Source: Clostridium fessum (GTDB taxonomy: Bacteria > Bacillota > Clostridia > Lachnospirales > Lachnospiraceae). From it: a DNA stretch of 64,000 nt. A program made the position numbers and the translations under genes. The notes beneath the pieces are model-generated. The model made no database searches and had not been told where the DNA came from. It worked only from the letters and a program-made list of their open reading frames with translations. Location of the stretch: the NCBI RefSeq assembly GCF_003024715.1, contig NZ_PYLO01000003.1:310001-374000 (forward strand), read 5' to 3'. Each line of letters opens with the position of its first letter. Positions within the stretch are counted from its first letter, which is position 1. Positions 36,633-44,712 of the stretch are shown in pieces.

Positions 36633-37974
36633 ACGGCGAATCTCCGTAAAACCCATTTATATGAGGTCGTGCAATGGCTTCCACTCCCATGAATCCCCAA
36701 ACCCGCCGTCCGGCAGAGTTGGTGATGTTGTTGCAATGCTCCAGATTGAATTTTCTGGCATTGGCAATCATGGCGTCGCTGAAGCTGCGGGCTTTCAGCG
36801 GTGCAAGGGAGTTTTCCTCGCACCACATCCGGTAGATTTCATAGAAATCCTTGGAGCTGATGGACGCATCCGCTTTGCGCTGGATATATCCCTCTGATTC
36901 CATGAAATCAAAGATATTGTTGTTGTCACGCTTGACCGCTTCCCGATTTTCACGGATGCGGTCACTCTCCGTAAACTTAAAGTTGTTGGCAACAAGCCGC
37001 TGCAAGCCTTCAAATGCCCACAGGAAGATACCCTCGGCTTCAGCTTTCATCTTCTCTGCAAGATCAGGATCGTCAGCTCTGTCCACCTGCTTTTCCTTGG
37101 TGGTCAGCACAAGCTGTCTGCGATAAAATCCGTCGCTGCGGTCATACAAGGCTTGCAGATCACCGTTGCTGAATGCCAGCAATCGGGCGAACATCCAGCC
37201 CTGATAACTCTGCTTGCCTTTACGTTCCAAATCCATCTTGCCTTGTGCTGTCACGATGGATTTTACATAGTTGGTCTGGCGCAGAGCTTCCATCCGCATA
37301 TCATCATCCACGCACAGGAGAATGTGTTCCAAATCGGCACGGGCGAAGCGGTTTTCAGAAATCTTGCCGATGCTGCCGTCTTTCATATTCGTGCCGAAGA
37401 TGGTAGACAGTACCGCACCGATTTGAGATTTACCCTCGCCGCCGTTGCCTTTAATCACCATCATGCGCTGCCCCTTGTTGGAGGGAATCAGGCAATAGCC
37501 GATAAACTCCTGCAAAGTTGGAATGTCCTCGGCGTAAAGCAACCCATCCAGAAAGTTCAGCCAGATCACCGGCGCAGTAGCATCGGGATTGTAAGCAACC
37601 GGCAAACGGCTCCGCACGATAGCCGGTCTGCCCTCGGTAAATGTGCCGTTCAATAGCAGCGTACCGTTGGACAAATGAATCCGATCCTGCTCCGGTGGAA
37701 AGTCCGGCACTTGCGCTTCCAGTTTCAGCACTTCCAGAATGTTGGTGATCTTCCGGGGGATATTGTTTACGGCACAGAATTTCAGCTTGTCGTAAATCTC
37801 CCCACGCAGAGGAAGATCGTCCGTCACTCGACCATCGGGCGTGAAAAAAGCTCCGTTTGCGAAGATGATCCTGCGCTCTTGCAGAAATTCTTCACAAAAC
37901 AGAGCTTCGTTGATGTTCTGCCCGTCAAACCACATGGGCAAGTTCATATCAGGCGTTTTCCGGTTCTTCGCCAT
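36583..37974 (-). CDS. P4/D5-type phage-plasmid primase-helicase (SF3 ATPase)
   Basis: About 463 residues from ATG 37974, preceded by AAAAGGAGGTGGCGC. N-terminal region (FFTPDGRVTDDLPLRGEIYD) is the D5_N type; Walker A is KGNGGEGKSQIG near residue 190, Walker B LLCVDDDMRMEA, and sensor region LLAFSNGDLQALYDRSDGFY. The C-terminal 100 residues carry a winged-helix-like segment (DFYEIYRMWCEENSLAPLKA). It unwinds DNA for element replication together with the CHC2 primase, whose gene it overlaps by 26 bases. Confidence 0.88.
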   Translation of the reverse strand: MAKNRKTPDMNLPMWFDGQNINEALFCEEFLQERRIIFANGAFFTPDGRVTDDLPLRGEIYDKLKFCAVNNIPRKITNILEVLKLEAQVPDFPPEQDRIHLSNGTLLLNGTFTEGRPAIVRSRLPVAYNPDATAPVIWLNFLDGLLYAEDIPTLQEFIGYCLIPSNKGQRMMVIKGNGGEGKSQIGAVLSTIFGTNMKDGSIGKISENRFARADLEHILLCVDDDMRMEALRQTNYVKSIVTAQGKMDLERKGKQSYQGWMFARLLAFSNGDLQALYDRSDGFYRRQLVLTTKEKQVDRADDPDLAEKMKAEAEGIFLWAFEGLQRLVANNFKFTESDRIRENREAVKRDNNNIFDFMESEGYIQRKADASISSKDFYEIYRMWCEENSLAPLKARSFSDAMIANARKFNLEHCNNITNSAGRRVWGFMGVEAIARPHINGFYGDSPCTYVPEDIPEEWRQVE

Positions 37975-38569
37975 GGTGCGCCACCTCCTTTTTCTTTTGT
38001 GCGGTATACTCTTGCAGAAAAGCAATTTTGCCGTCCTGCATCAGCTTGTCCACCAATGCCACCCGTTCTTCCAGATCACCCACCGTCAGCACATCTGCCA
38101 TATATTCGATATGGCAGTGCATCTGGCAGGCTTCCACAAAACGGTCATCCAGAGCATCTTCCGGTGTCTTGGGAGCATAGCGCACTTTCCAATCTTCCAA
38201 CAGATGCAAATAATCCGTCAGCACCCGGAAGCACAGCATTTCATCCTCCCGGAACTGACGGATATAGGGACGCTTCGGCTTGACCATAGCTGCGGCAGTG
38301 GGCGGTTTCGGGTCAAGCCCGAAGTCCAAAGCCAGCTTTTGCGCTGCTTCATAACTGCTCAGATTGAACAGCCTTGCCACAAGGTCGATCACATCCCCTT
38401 TGGCTCCGCAGCCGAAGCAGAAAAAATAGTCCTCATTCAGCTTCAAGCTCGGATGCCTGTCGTTGTGGAATGGGCAGCAAGCCATACCGTTGCGGTTGAC
38501 ATTCAGCCCGTAGTGTTCGGCGGCTTGCTTTATGCTGATTGCCGCCTTGATGGTTTCATAGATTGTCAT
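37949..38569 (-). CDS. CHC2 zinc-finger primase of element 2
   Basis: About 206 residues from ATG 38569 (GGAGGTTTTTCT ahead). CHC2 zinc motif MACCPFHNDRHPSLKLNEDY then FFCFGCGAKGDVIDLVARLF at residues 28-63. No TOPRIM domain. It resembles the element 1 primase in order and in the C-terminal segment (FRVLTDYLHLLEDWKVRYAP versus FRVLCDYLRLLERWKEEYAP), so the two replication modules share ancestry even though their ATPases belong to different branches. Confidence 0.87.
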   Translation of the reverse strand: MTIYETIKAAISIKQAAEHYGLNVNRNGMACCPFHNDRHPSLKLNEDYFFCFGCGAKGDVIDLVARLFNLSSYEAAQKLALDFGLDPKPPTAAAMVKPKRPYIRQFREDEMLCFRVLTDYLHLLEDWKVRYAPKTPEDALDDRFVEACQMHCHIEYMADVLTVGDLEERVALVDKLMQDGKIAFLQEYTAQKKKEVAHHGEEPENA

Positions 38570-38603
38570 AGAAAAACCTCCATTCATATTATTCTGGAAA
38601 GCA

Positions 38604-38635
38604 CGAAGCACCCGCCGTGATTGGCAGGTGCTTCG
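38604..38635. repeat. Hairpin in the leader of the element 2 primase gene
   Basis: CGAAGCACCCGCC (38604-38616) pairs with GGCAGGTGCTTCG (38623-38635), one mismatch, loop of six. It lies 35 bases upstream of the primase start. No strong T-run in either direction; attenuation is possible but not shown. Confidence 0.55.
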
Positions 38636-38680
38636 CTCCTTCTATTATGGTTATGACGGATTTTTCAAAAAACAGGCTAA

Positions 38681-38790
38681 TGACAGGACAATCCTGTTTC
38701 AAAAAACAGGACAACTTATCTGAGGACATAGATTTCTTCACATATACATGATATAATTAGAAAAATAAAAAACAGGACAGGAGGGTAAGC
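38681..38790 (+). promoter_or_regulatory. Promoter region of the rightward cargo with ACAGGACA repeats
   Basis: An extended -10, TGATATAAT (38749-38757), lies 34 bases before the DUF6076 start. ACAGGACA recurs three times (about 38683, 38706 and 38771), once paired with TCCTGT to form ACAGGACAATCCTGT. The last copy overlaps the ribosome site. These look like operator sites for a regulator of the cargo. Confidence 0.5.
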
Positions 38791-39897
38791 ATGAGTCAAG
38801 AATTGATGACATTGGATTTCTGGCAGGATACGGTCATATATGAGGGGAAAACACTTCCTGTCGGCACTCTTGCCTGTGATGCGCTGAATGTTTCGGCGGA
38901 TACTCTTGCCAAAATGAATGAACAATGCCAGAAAATTAATCTACTGCTTGGAATGCTGAACGCCGGACAGGACGCTTCTGCACTCTGTCCTATGGCAAAG
39001 GAAGCTACTCTGGCGATGCTGGATACTCTCAGCGAAACCCCGCCGTTCTCTTATATGGACATGCCAAAGCACAGAGAACGGATAGAAAGGGTTTTTACTG
39101 TCGAAAATGCCTTGAAATATGTGGAGTTTGCCACAAAAGCCGCAACCAATTCTTTGCAATTTGAAGAAATCCAGAACTATGCCGAAGCAATTATGCTGCA
39201 ACGCTATACCGCTGTATGCGGGCATCTGGCTTACTCCCTTGGGGAATACCAAACGGCCATGCTTGATTTTGCAGAAAAATCAGACGGCAACGAAGCTGAC
39301 CGCACCGCAGAGGGCTTTGCCAGAATGTTCGGCAATTATTTCCCGCCGGAGTTTTCCATCACGGTGGGCAATGCCTGGATGTCCACCCTGAACAACTCTG
39401 TTCAGTATGTATCCGTCATCCGTCCAGGCGAAAAAGTTGCGAAGCTGGTCAAGCGGATGCACTATGTATCCTTTGTGGGGATGTTCCGGTCTGATCTCTT
39501 TGAGGGCTTGTGTGTTGGCCATGCACCGAAAAAATGCAAAATCTGCAGCAAGTGGTTTCTGACCACCAATGCAAGGCACACCAAATACTGTGGTGGGTTT
39601 GCACCGGGTGACAAGCTGCGCCGCACCTGTCGGCAGATCGGCAATCTGAAAGGGCGAGAACAACGGGAGCTTGCGGACGATCATCCGGTGAAACAGATTT
39701 ATGAGAAACGGCTGAACACCATAAACCGCTATGTGAAGCGTGGTACTCTGGACGCTGATCTTGCAGAGGTTATGAAAAAGCTGGCAAAAGACAAGATGCT
39801 CCGGGCGCTCAGCAATGTCACCTACGCCAAGGGCGATTATGAAAAGGAAATGGATCAGGCTGCTTTGAAGAAAGAAGCAAAGATGAAGAGTAGGTGA
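38791..39897 (+). CDS. DUF6076-type protein with C-terminal zinc finger
   Basis: A 368-residue protein with CAGGAGGGTAAGC ahead of the ATG. The N-terminal 230 residues are helical; residues about 243-265 form a zinc knuckle CKICSKWFLTTNARHTKYC, followed by a helical, basic C-terminus with YEKRLNTINRYVKRGTLDAD. The layout matches DUF6076 proteins found in Lachnospiraceae mobile elements. Function unknown; a nucleic-acid-binding role is likely. Its stop (TGA 39895-39897) is five bases before the ATG of the next gene. Confidence 0.7.
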   Translation: MSQELMTLDFWQDTVIYEGKTLPVGTLACDALNVSADTLAKMNEQCQKINLLLGMLNAGQDASALCPMAKEATLAMLDTLSETPPFSYMDMPKHRERIERVFTVENALKYVEFATKAATNSLQFEEIQNYAEAIMLQRYTAVCGHLAYSLGEYQTAMLDFAEKSDGNEADRTAEGFARMFGNYFPPEFSITVGNAWMSTLNNSVQYVSVIRPGEKVAKLVKRMHYVSFVGMFRSDLFEGLCVGHAPKKCKICSKWFLTTNARHTKYCGGFAPGDKLRRTCRQIGNLKGREQRELADDHPVKQIYEKRLNTINRYVKRGTLDADLAEVMKKLAKDKMLRALSNVTYAKGDYEKEMDQAALKKEAKMKSR

Positions 39898-39902
39898 TAA
39901 AA

Positions 39903-41105
39903 ATGCGACATGATATACCTTTTCCAATACATAATGATTATGAAATATGCCACTATTTGAAGAATATTTGGGAATGTGGCTGGCTTGACGATTATTCTGA
40001 TGAACATTTTCTTATAAAGGCAATAGAAAACAGGTTGACAACCTTTGTTGGATATACTCAAATGCTTAATAACGAGCCTAATCTTCATGGGGTAATCAAG
40101 GCTAAGGGCATTATTGACAACGATACCTTTAATTCAAATTTCTGCATGAATTTATCTGGCCGATTAGCGTGCTTAGAATCCGTATTTGGAAGCGACCACA
40201 TGGAAAGATTCATCAAAGATCAGTTGTCGGCAGGAAAACAAAATTATAACGAAGATACATTTTTTGAAGCAGTGTCCGAAGTATCTGTTCTATATTTTTA
40301 TACGTTCAGGAGCAGGTGGAAACAAGCCCTGTATGAACCTCCTATTGGCAAATCAAAGTTGTCAAAAAATCCAGAAGCGAGATTCATTGGCGAATTATCG
40401 TTGAATGGTGATGCTCAGAAAATTACTATCAATATAGAGGTGAAATGTCCCAAGTTCCCATCGATTGAGAATCAAGAATGCAAAATTGCGATACCTACCG
40501 TTTTGCTTTCTGATGAAGGTAGAAAAGAAATTCCAGCATTCTGCAAGGATAATGGGATTGTCTATATAAGTCCACGTGTTATGAAACTCAAAGATTTTCT
40601 TAACAGCGCTTCTTCGAAATTTTCTGTTCCACAAAGCAACGAGTACAATCTATTATATATAAATTGGTCATATTGTGACTTTGCTTCGAACAGTTTCCTT
40701 GAAGCATGGTCTTTGTTAACCAATGCGATAAATGGTATTCTTACGCATCCCAATGCTGCCCAGAGCATAGGTGTATCACCTGATGTTTTCAAAAAAATCA
40801 CCGCTGTTATAATTTACACAGAAGCATTAGAGGGCTTGATGTTCTTAGACTTTCGAAATGTATGGCAAATGAATGGACGAGGACAAAGATTTCGAATGTG
40901 GGTATTAGACGAAAAGTTGCGCCATGCTGAAACAACTCGTGAATCTGATACCTTGTTTTATGTAACAGGGATGAAACCCAATGATGAACTTACGCAGATG
41001 GCAATGCTGGATTGCAAATCTAAAACAGATAGCGATCGAGTGAACAGCTCTTTAATTGGGTTAGAGTTAGTAGATTTGGTTGAGAAATACGCCGAAAAAT
41101 ATTGA
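39903..41105 (+). CDS. Unrecognised protein with a restriction-nuclease-like E-x14-EVK pattern
   Basis: A 400-residue protein; ATG 39903 chosen because AGGTGAT stands eight bases ahead (GTG 39894 overlaps the previous stop). Visibly more AT-rich than both neighbours, suggesting separate acquisition. The middle reads RFIGELSLNGDAQKITINIE then VKCP: Glu164, a hydrophobic strand, then E179-V-K181, the arrangement of PD-(D/E)XK nucleases. The N-terminal 150 residues and the C-terminal 200 (with FLEAWSLLTNAINGILTHP, ALEGLMFLDFRN) are helical. No family recognised. It is coupled to the DUF6076 gene. A role in defence or element maintenance is a guess. Confidence 0.6.
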   Translation: MRHDIPFPIHNDYEICHYLKNIWECGWLDDYSDEHFLIKAIENRLTTFVGYTQMLNNEPNLHGVIKAKGIIDNDTFNSNFCMNLSGRLACLESVFGSDHMERFIKDQLSAGKQNYNEDTFFEAVSEVSVLYFYTFRSRWKQALYEPPIGKSKLSKNPEARFIGELSLNGDAQKITINIEVKCPKFPSIENQECKIAIPTVLLSDEGRKEIPAFCKDNGIVYISPRVMKLKDFLNSASSKFSVPQSNEYNLLYINWSYCDFASNSFLEAWSLLTNAINGILTHPNAAQSIGVSPDVFKKITAVIIYTEALEGLMFLDFRNVWQMNGRGQRFRMWVLDEKLRHAETTRESDTLFYVTGMKPNDELTQMAMLDCKSKTDSDRVNSSLIGLELVDLVEKYAEKY

Positions 41106-41131
41106 GATTCATTCTTGGAAGGAGGTGCGCT

Positions 41132-42304
41132 ATGCTGAATGATTTTACATGGGATATGACCGGATACATACCAAAACACCAAGTCAATCCGCACGGTGAC
41201 GGCATCATTCCTTATGCGGCAGAGCGCATCTTCCAACTGGAACCGGAGCCTCCAGCGGTGGGCAATCTGAACGAATATATCCTGTCTGCCTTGCAGGAAA
41301 AGAATTTGATATATTTCTCATTCTTCCTACACCACTACGAGCCGCAGCTTAACAAGCGCATCAAAGACTTTCTCGGTGTGGATGGCGGCGATCTGTACGA
41401 CACAGACCGATTTATAGATATAAAGCTCTCCTGCCGGGAGCAAATGCTCCAAAAGCTGATGGACTATGACCTTGCCAAGGGTGCAGAGTATGCTACATAC
41501 ATTTTCCCGTTCATCCGGGATGCTATGCTCCGTTTTCGCATGGGCGAAGAAAAATGGTCGGTGTCCTCTCTGACCAATTACAAAATGGTGCGGTCAATGG
41601 CTTGGCTGTACCACAATACCAAGGATGCGGTCAACGAATTTTCCAAGAAATACAACTGCGATCTTGCCCTTGCGGAAGAATATCTGAAAGTTGTCCGTGG
41701 AATCCGCAATCAGCAGCCTTTCTATGTCACAGACGAGGACGGCGAAGAAACAGGCGAGGATGTAGCCCTTGACGATAGCTGGAACTATACCGATATCCTC
41801 TGGAACGGCATACAGGCAGAAAAGGTGCAGCGGGCATTTGAGAAACTGAATTACCGGGAACAGACCTTGCTCGAAAACCGGTTAGCAATTTGCATGACCT
41901 GTGGGCGTGTCAGCTCATGGAAAGAACGCCCCACCTTTGAAGAACTGGCGGTTATGTTTGAGGGCAGTACAGCCAGCGGTGCAGAACGAGCCTACCGAAA
42001 AGCAGTGGACAAGTTGACGGAATTGTTGGTTGCCGAGGGCGCAATCCATGCAGTCCGGCTAAAACAGAAATCCAAGATCAAGCGAAAAAAGAAAATCGCC
42101 GCCGCAATCTACGAATATCAGGCAGACTGCGACGGCGAATGGGGCGAAATATCATTAGATTTTGAGAACGGCAAGGCAGAGGTCATTTTGCTTGCCGATT
42201 GGGATACAGTGAAAACAAACAAATTTGCAAGCAGAGCAATCGCCTATCTTCTGAACTGTGAGAACGAAAAATTACCCAAGGAAATAATGGTGGCCTTTGA
42301 ATAA
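41132..42304 (+). CDS. Sigma-70-like protein of mobile elements
   Basis: A 390-residue protein from ATG 41132 (GGAAGGAGGTGCGCT ahead). Layout: an N-terminal helical region, a middle segment RFRMGEEKWSVSSLTNYKMV with MAWLYHNTKDAV, and a late helix-turn-helix region around YREQTLLENRLAICMTCGRV to FEELAVMFEGSTASGAERAY, similar to sigma region 4. The last 60 residues form an extra beta-rich tail. Such sigma-like proteins recur beside DUF6076 genes in Lachnospiraceae elements. It may direct transcription of element genes; unproven. Confidence 0.65.
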   Translation: MLNDFTWDMTGYIPKHQVNPHGDGIIPYAAERIFQLEPEPPAVGNLNEYILSALQEKNLIYFSFFLHHYEPQLNKRIKDFLGVDGGDLYDTDRFIDIKLSCREQMLQKLMDYDLAKGAEYATYIFPFIRDAMLRFRMGEEKWSVSSLTNYKMVRSMAWLYHNTKDAVNEFSKKYNCDLALAEEYLKVVRGIRNQQPFYVTDEDGEETGEDVALDDSWNYTDILWNGIQAEKVQRAFEKLNYREQTLLENRLAICMTCGRVSSWKERPTFEELAVMFEGSTASGAERAYRKAVDKLTELLVAEGAIHAVRLKQKSKIKRKKKIAAAIYEYQADCDGEWGEISLDFENGKAEVILLADWDTVKTNKFASRAIAYLLNCENEKLPKEIMVAFE

Positions 42305-42320
42305 CGAGGGAGTGAGATAC

Positions 42321-42998
42321 ATGGAACAATTATTGATTATTGAAGATGATATAGGGTTGAATCAGGGTTTAAGTAAAGCACTGAAAGCAGATGACCGTCA
42401 GATTATATCCTGCCAAGACCTAAAAACGGCGAAGGAACAGCTTCTTTGCGGCGGTGTATCCCTGATCCTGCTGGATATCAATCTGCCGGATGGCAGCGGG
42501 CTCGAGCTGCTCCGGGAGGTCAAGGAAAACACACCCTATATTCCTGTTATTCTGCTGACTGCCAACGACACCGATCTGGACATCGTAGACGGACTGGAGA
42601 GGGGCGCTGATGATTACATTACCAAGCCCTTTTCTCTTTCGGTTTTGCGGGCAAGGGTGAATACCCAACTGCGAAAGCAAGCGTCAAGCCATAAAAATGC
42701 GCCGTTCCATATGGATCTATTTCACTTTGACTTTGAGGCTATGACCTTTTATGTGGGAGATTCAAAAGTGGAATTGAGTAAAACAGAACAAAAATTACTG
42801 CGTCTGCTTGTTGAAAACCGTGGTCGAACCATGACCCGTGGAGACCTTGTCGACCGGATCTGGACAGATGGCGCAGAATATGTGGATGAAAATGCTTTGT
42901 CTGTTACGATCAAGCGTCTGAGGGATAAGCTTGGCGCACAGAAATACATTAAAACCATCTACGGAATCGGTTATAGCTGGGTGACAAAAGATGAATAA
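42321..42998 (+). CDS. Response regulator, OmpR/PhoB type
   Basis: A 225-residue regulator from ATG 42321 (GGGAGTGAGATAC ahead). Receiver domain 1-115 with acidic pocket EDD (8-10), phosphorylated Asp52 (ILLDINLPDGSG), Thr80 and Lys102 (ITKPF). Winged-helix DNA-binding domain 130-225 (ELSKTEQKLLRLLVENRGRT, LSVTIKRLRDKLG, IKTIYGIGYSW). It overlaps the kinase gene by eight bases. Together with the ABC genes after it, it resembles systems that answer peptide antibiotics. Confidence 0.93.
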   Translation: MEQLLIIEDDIGLNQGLSKALKADDRQIISCQDLKTAKEQLLCGGVSLILLDINLPDGSGLELLREVKENTPYIPVILLTANDTDLDIVDGLERGADDYITKPFSLSVLRARVNTQLRKQASSHKNAPFHMDLFHFDFEAMTFYVGDSKVELSKTEQKLLRLLVENRGRTMTRGDLVDRIWTDGAEYVDENALSVTIKRLRDKLGAQKYIKTIYGIGYSWVTKDE

Positions 42999-43890
42999 AA
43001 CCGGCATTGTGATCATACTGCTGTGTTTTCTGGCGGCGGCAGCTGTTGTGTTATGGGAGCGGAGAAAGACCAGAAAAACGATGGAAGAAATCGAAAGGAT
43101 GCTGGACGCTGCCATGACCAGCTCCTTTTCTGAAACCAATTTTGATGAAAGCCAGCTGTCTGCATTGGAAACGAAGTTTGCGCACTATCTTTCCGCAGCA
43201 GAAGCATCTTCTCAAAATATAGCTCAGGAAAAAGACAAAATCAAAACCTTGATTGCGGACATTTCCCACCAGACGAAAACGCCGATTGCAAATCTGCTGT
43301 TATACAGCGAGCTTTTGATGGAGGAAACTCTGCCTGCATCGGCGAAGGCAAATGTGGAGGCGCTGTACAAACAATCGGAAAAGCTGCGATTTCTGATCGA
43401 TTCTCTCGTAAAGCTTTCCAGACTGGAAAACGGGATCATTTCACTCTCCCCTCAGCAAGCAGCGCTGCAGCCGCTGCTTGAAAGTGTGGTAGAACAATAT
43501 ACTGCCAAGGCTTCTGAAAAAGGATTGTCTTTGCAACTGCAGGATACAGATGCTTTTGCTGTATTCGACTTCAAATGGACAGCGGAAGCGCTGGCTAATA
43601 TCGTAGACAACGCCATCAAATATACAGAGCATGGCACCATTACTATTTCTGCCGTAAGCTATGAAATGTTTGCAAGGATCGATATATCGGATACCGGTTC
43701 AGGCATCCCGGAAAATGAGCAAGCGAAGATATTTGCTCGCTTTTACCGCTCAAATAGTGTGCAGAAACAAGAAGGGATCGGCATCGGCTTATACCTTGCC
43801 CGACAGATCATATCCGGCGAGGGCGGTTATATCAAGGTTGCTTCCGTTCCGGGAAAAGGAAGTACGTTTTCCATATTTCTGCCGAAATAA
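42991..43890 (+). CDS. Sensor histidine kinase with minimal input domain
   Basis: A 299-residue kinase with a single N-terminal membrane helix (residues 6-22, VIILLCFLAAAAVVLW), a short coiled linker and no extracellular sensing domain. H box IADISHQTKTP with His93; N box DNAIKYTE; G boxes DTGSGIPE and GIGIGLYLARQI. Kinases of this shape usually sense through a partner ABC transporter rather than directly, which fits the FtsX-type permease encoded just downstream. Confidence 0.92.
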   Translation: MNKTGIVIILLCFLAAAAVVLWERRKTRKTMEEIERMLDAAMTSSFSETNFDESQLSALETKFAHYLSAAEASSQNIAQEKDKIKTLIADISHQTKTPIANLLLYSELLMEETLPASAKANVEALYKQSEKLRFLIDSLVKLSRLENGIISLSPQQAALQPLLESVVEQYTAKASEKGLSLQLQDTDAFAVFDFKWTAEALANIVDNAIKYTEHGTITISAVSYEMFARIDISDTGSGIPENEQAKIFARFYRSNSVQKQEGIGIGLYLARQIISGEGGYIKVASVPGKGSTFSIFLPK

Positions 43891-43953
43891 CAACAATTCT
43901 ATCAAAACTGTTAGATTTCATTTTCCGCCGGAAAGAATGTGGAAAGATTCCTA

Positions 43954-44009
43954 TGCGATAATCTGTATGTATCAAAGGATCATTTCCTTTCATACATACA
44001 GATTTTTTT
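43954..44009 (+). terminator. Hairpin with T-run before the ABC genes, overlapped by a possible promoter
   Basis: AATCTGTATGTAT (43960-43972) and ATACATACAGATT (43992-44004) are exact reverse complements, followed by seven T ending at 44009, then GGAGGTACTC and the ABC start. An extended -10, TGCGATAAT, lies at 43954-43962 over the left arm. Transcripts from the kinase would end here, while those starting near 43969 would lack most of the left arm and escape. There is no room for a promoter after the hairpin. Confidence 0.7.
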
Positions 44010-44025
44010 ATGGAGGTACTCATTT

Positions 44026-44697
44026 ATGGAAGTTTTACAGGCAAAAAACCTGAAAAAGATTTATGGCTCCGGCAATAACGCAGTTCATGCGTTGGATGGA
44101 GTTGATTTAAGTGTAAAGAAGGGCGAATTTGTTGCAATTGTCGGCACATCCGGCTCCGGCAAATCCACGCTGCTGCACATGCTGGGCGGGCTGGATCGCC
44201 CTACAAGTGGCACGGTCATGGTGGACGGACAGGATATTTTCTCCCTGAAGGAGGAAGCGCTGACCATCTTCCGCCGCAGGAAAATCGGCTTTGTGTTCCA
44301 AGCATATAATCTTGTTCCGGTGCTGAATGTGTATGAAAATATTGTTCTACCCATTGAGCTGGACGGTGGCAAGGTCAATAAGGATTTCGTACAGCAAATT
44401 GTACAGACACTTGGGCTGGATGATCGTCTGGATGCCCTGCCCAATCAGCTCTCCGGCGGTCAGCAGCAGCGAGTAGCCATTGCCCGTGCGCTGGCGGCAG
44501 CACCCGCTATCATTCTGGCAGATGAACCCACCGGCAATCTGGATTCCAAAACCAGCCAGGATGTATTGAGCCTTTTGAAAGTCACCAGTCAAAAGTTCGC
44601 CCAGACAATCGTAATGATCACTCACAACGAAGAAATTGCGCAGATGGCAGACCGCATTATCCGTATCGAAGATGGTCGGATCGTCTCCCAGAACTAA
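44026..44697 (+). CDS. ABC transporter ATP-binding protein (MacB/LolD-like)
   Basis: A 223-residue ATPase from ATG 44026 (ATGGAGGTACTC ahead). Walker [10 protein letters not shown] (40-48), Q-loop near [17 protein letters not shown], signature [15 protein letters not shown] (142-156), Walker [13 protein letters not shown] (162-173) and the H-loop ITHNEE. Size and the [12 protein letters not shown] segment place it with ATPases that serve FtsX-type permeases. It powers the permease encoded 15 bases downstream. Induction by the adjacent two-component system is likely. Confidence 0.94.
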   Translation: MEVLQAKNLKKIYGSGNNAVHALDGVDLSVKKGEFVAIVGTSGSGKSTLLHMLGGLDRPTSGTVMVDGQDIFSLKEEALTIFRRRKIGFVFQAYNLVPVLNVYENIVLPIELDGGKVNKDFVQQIVQTLGLDDRLDALPNQLSGGQQQRVAIARALAAAPAIILADEPTGNLDSKTSQDVLSLLKVTSQKFAQTIVMITHNEEIAQMADRIIRIEDGRIVSQN

Positions 44698-44712
44698 CGG
44701 GAGGTGGCTACG

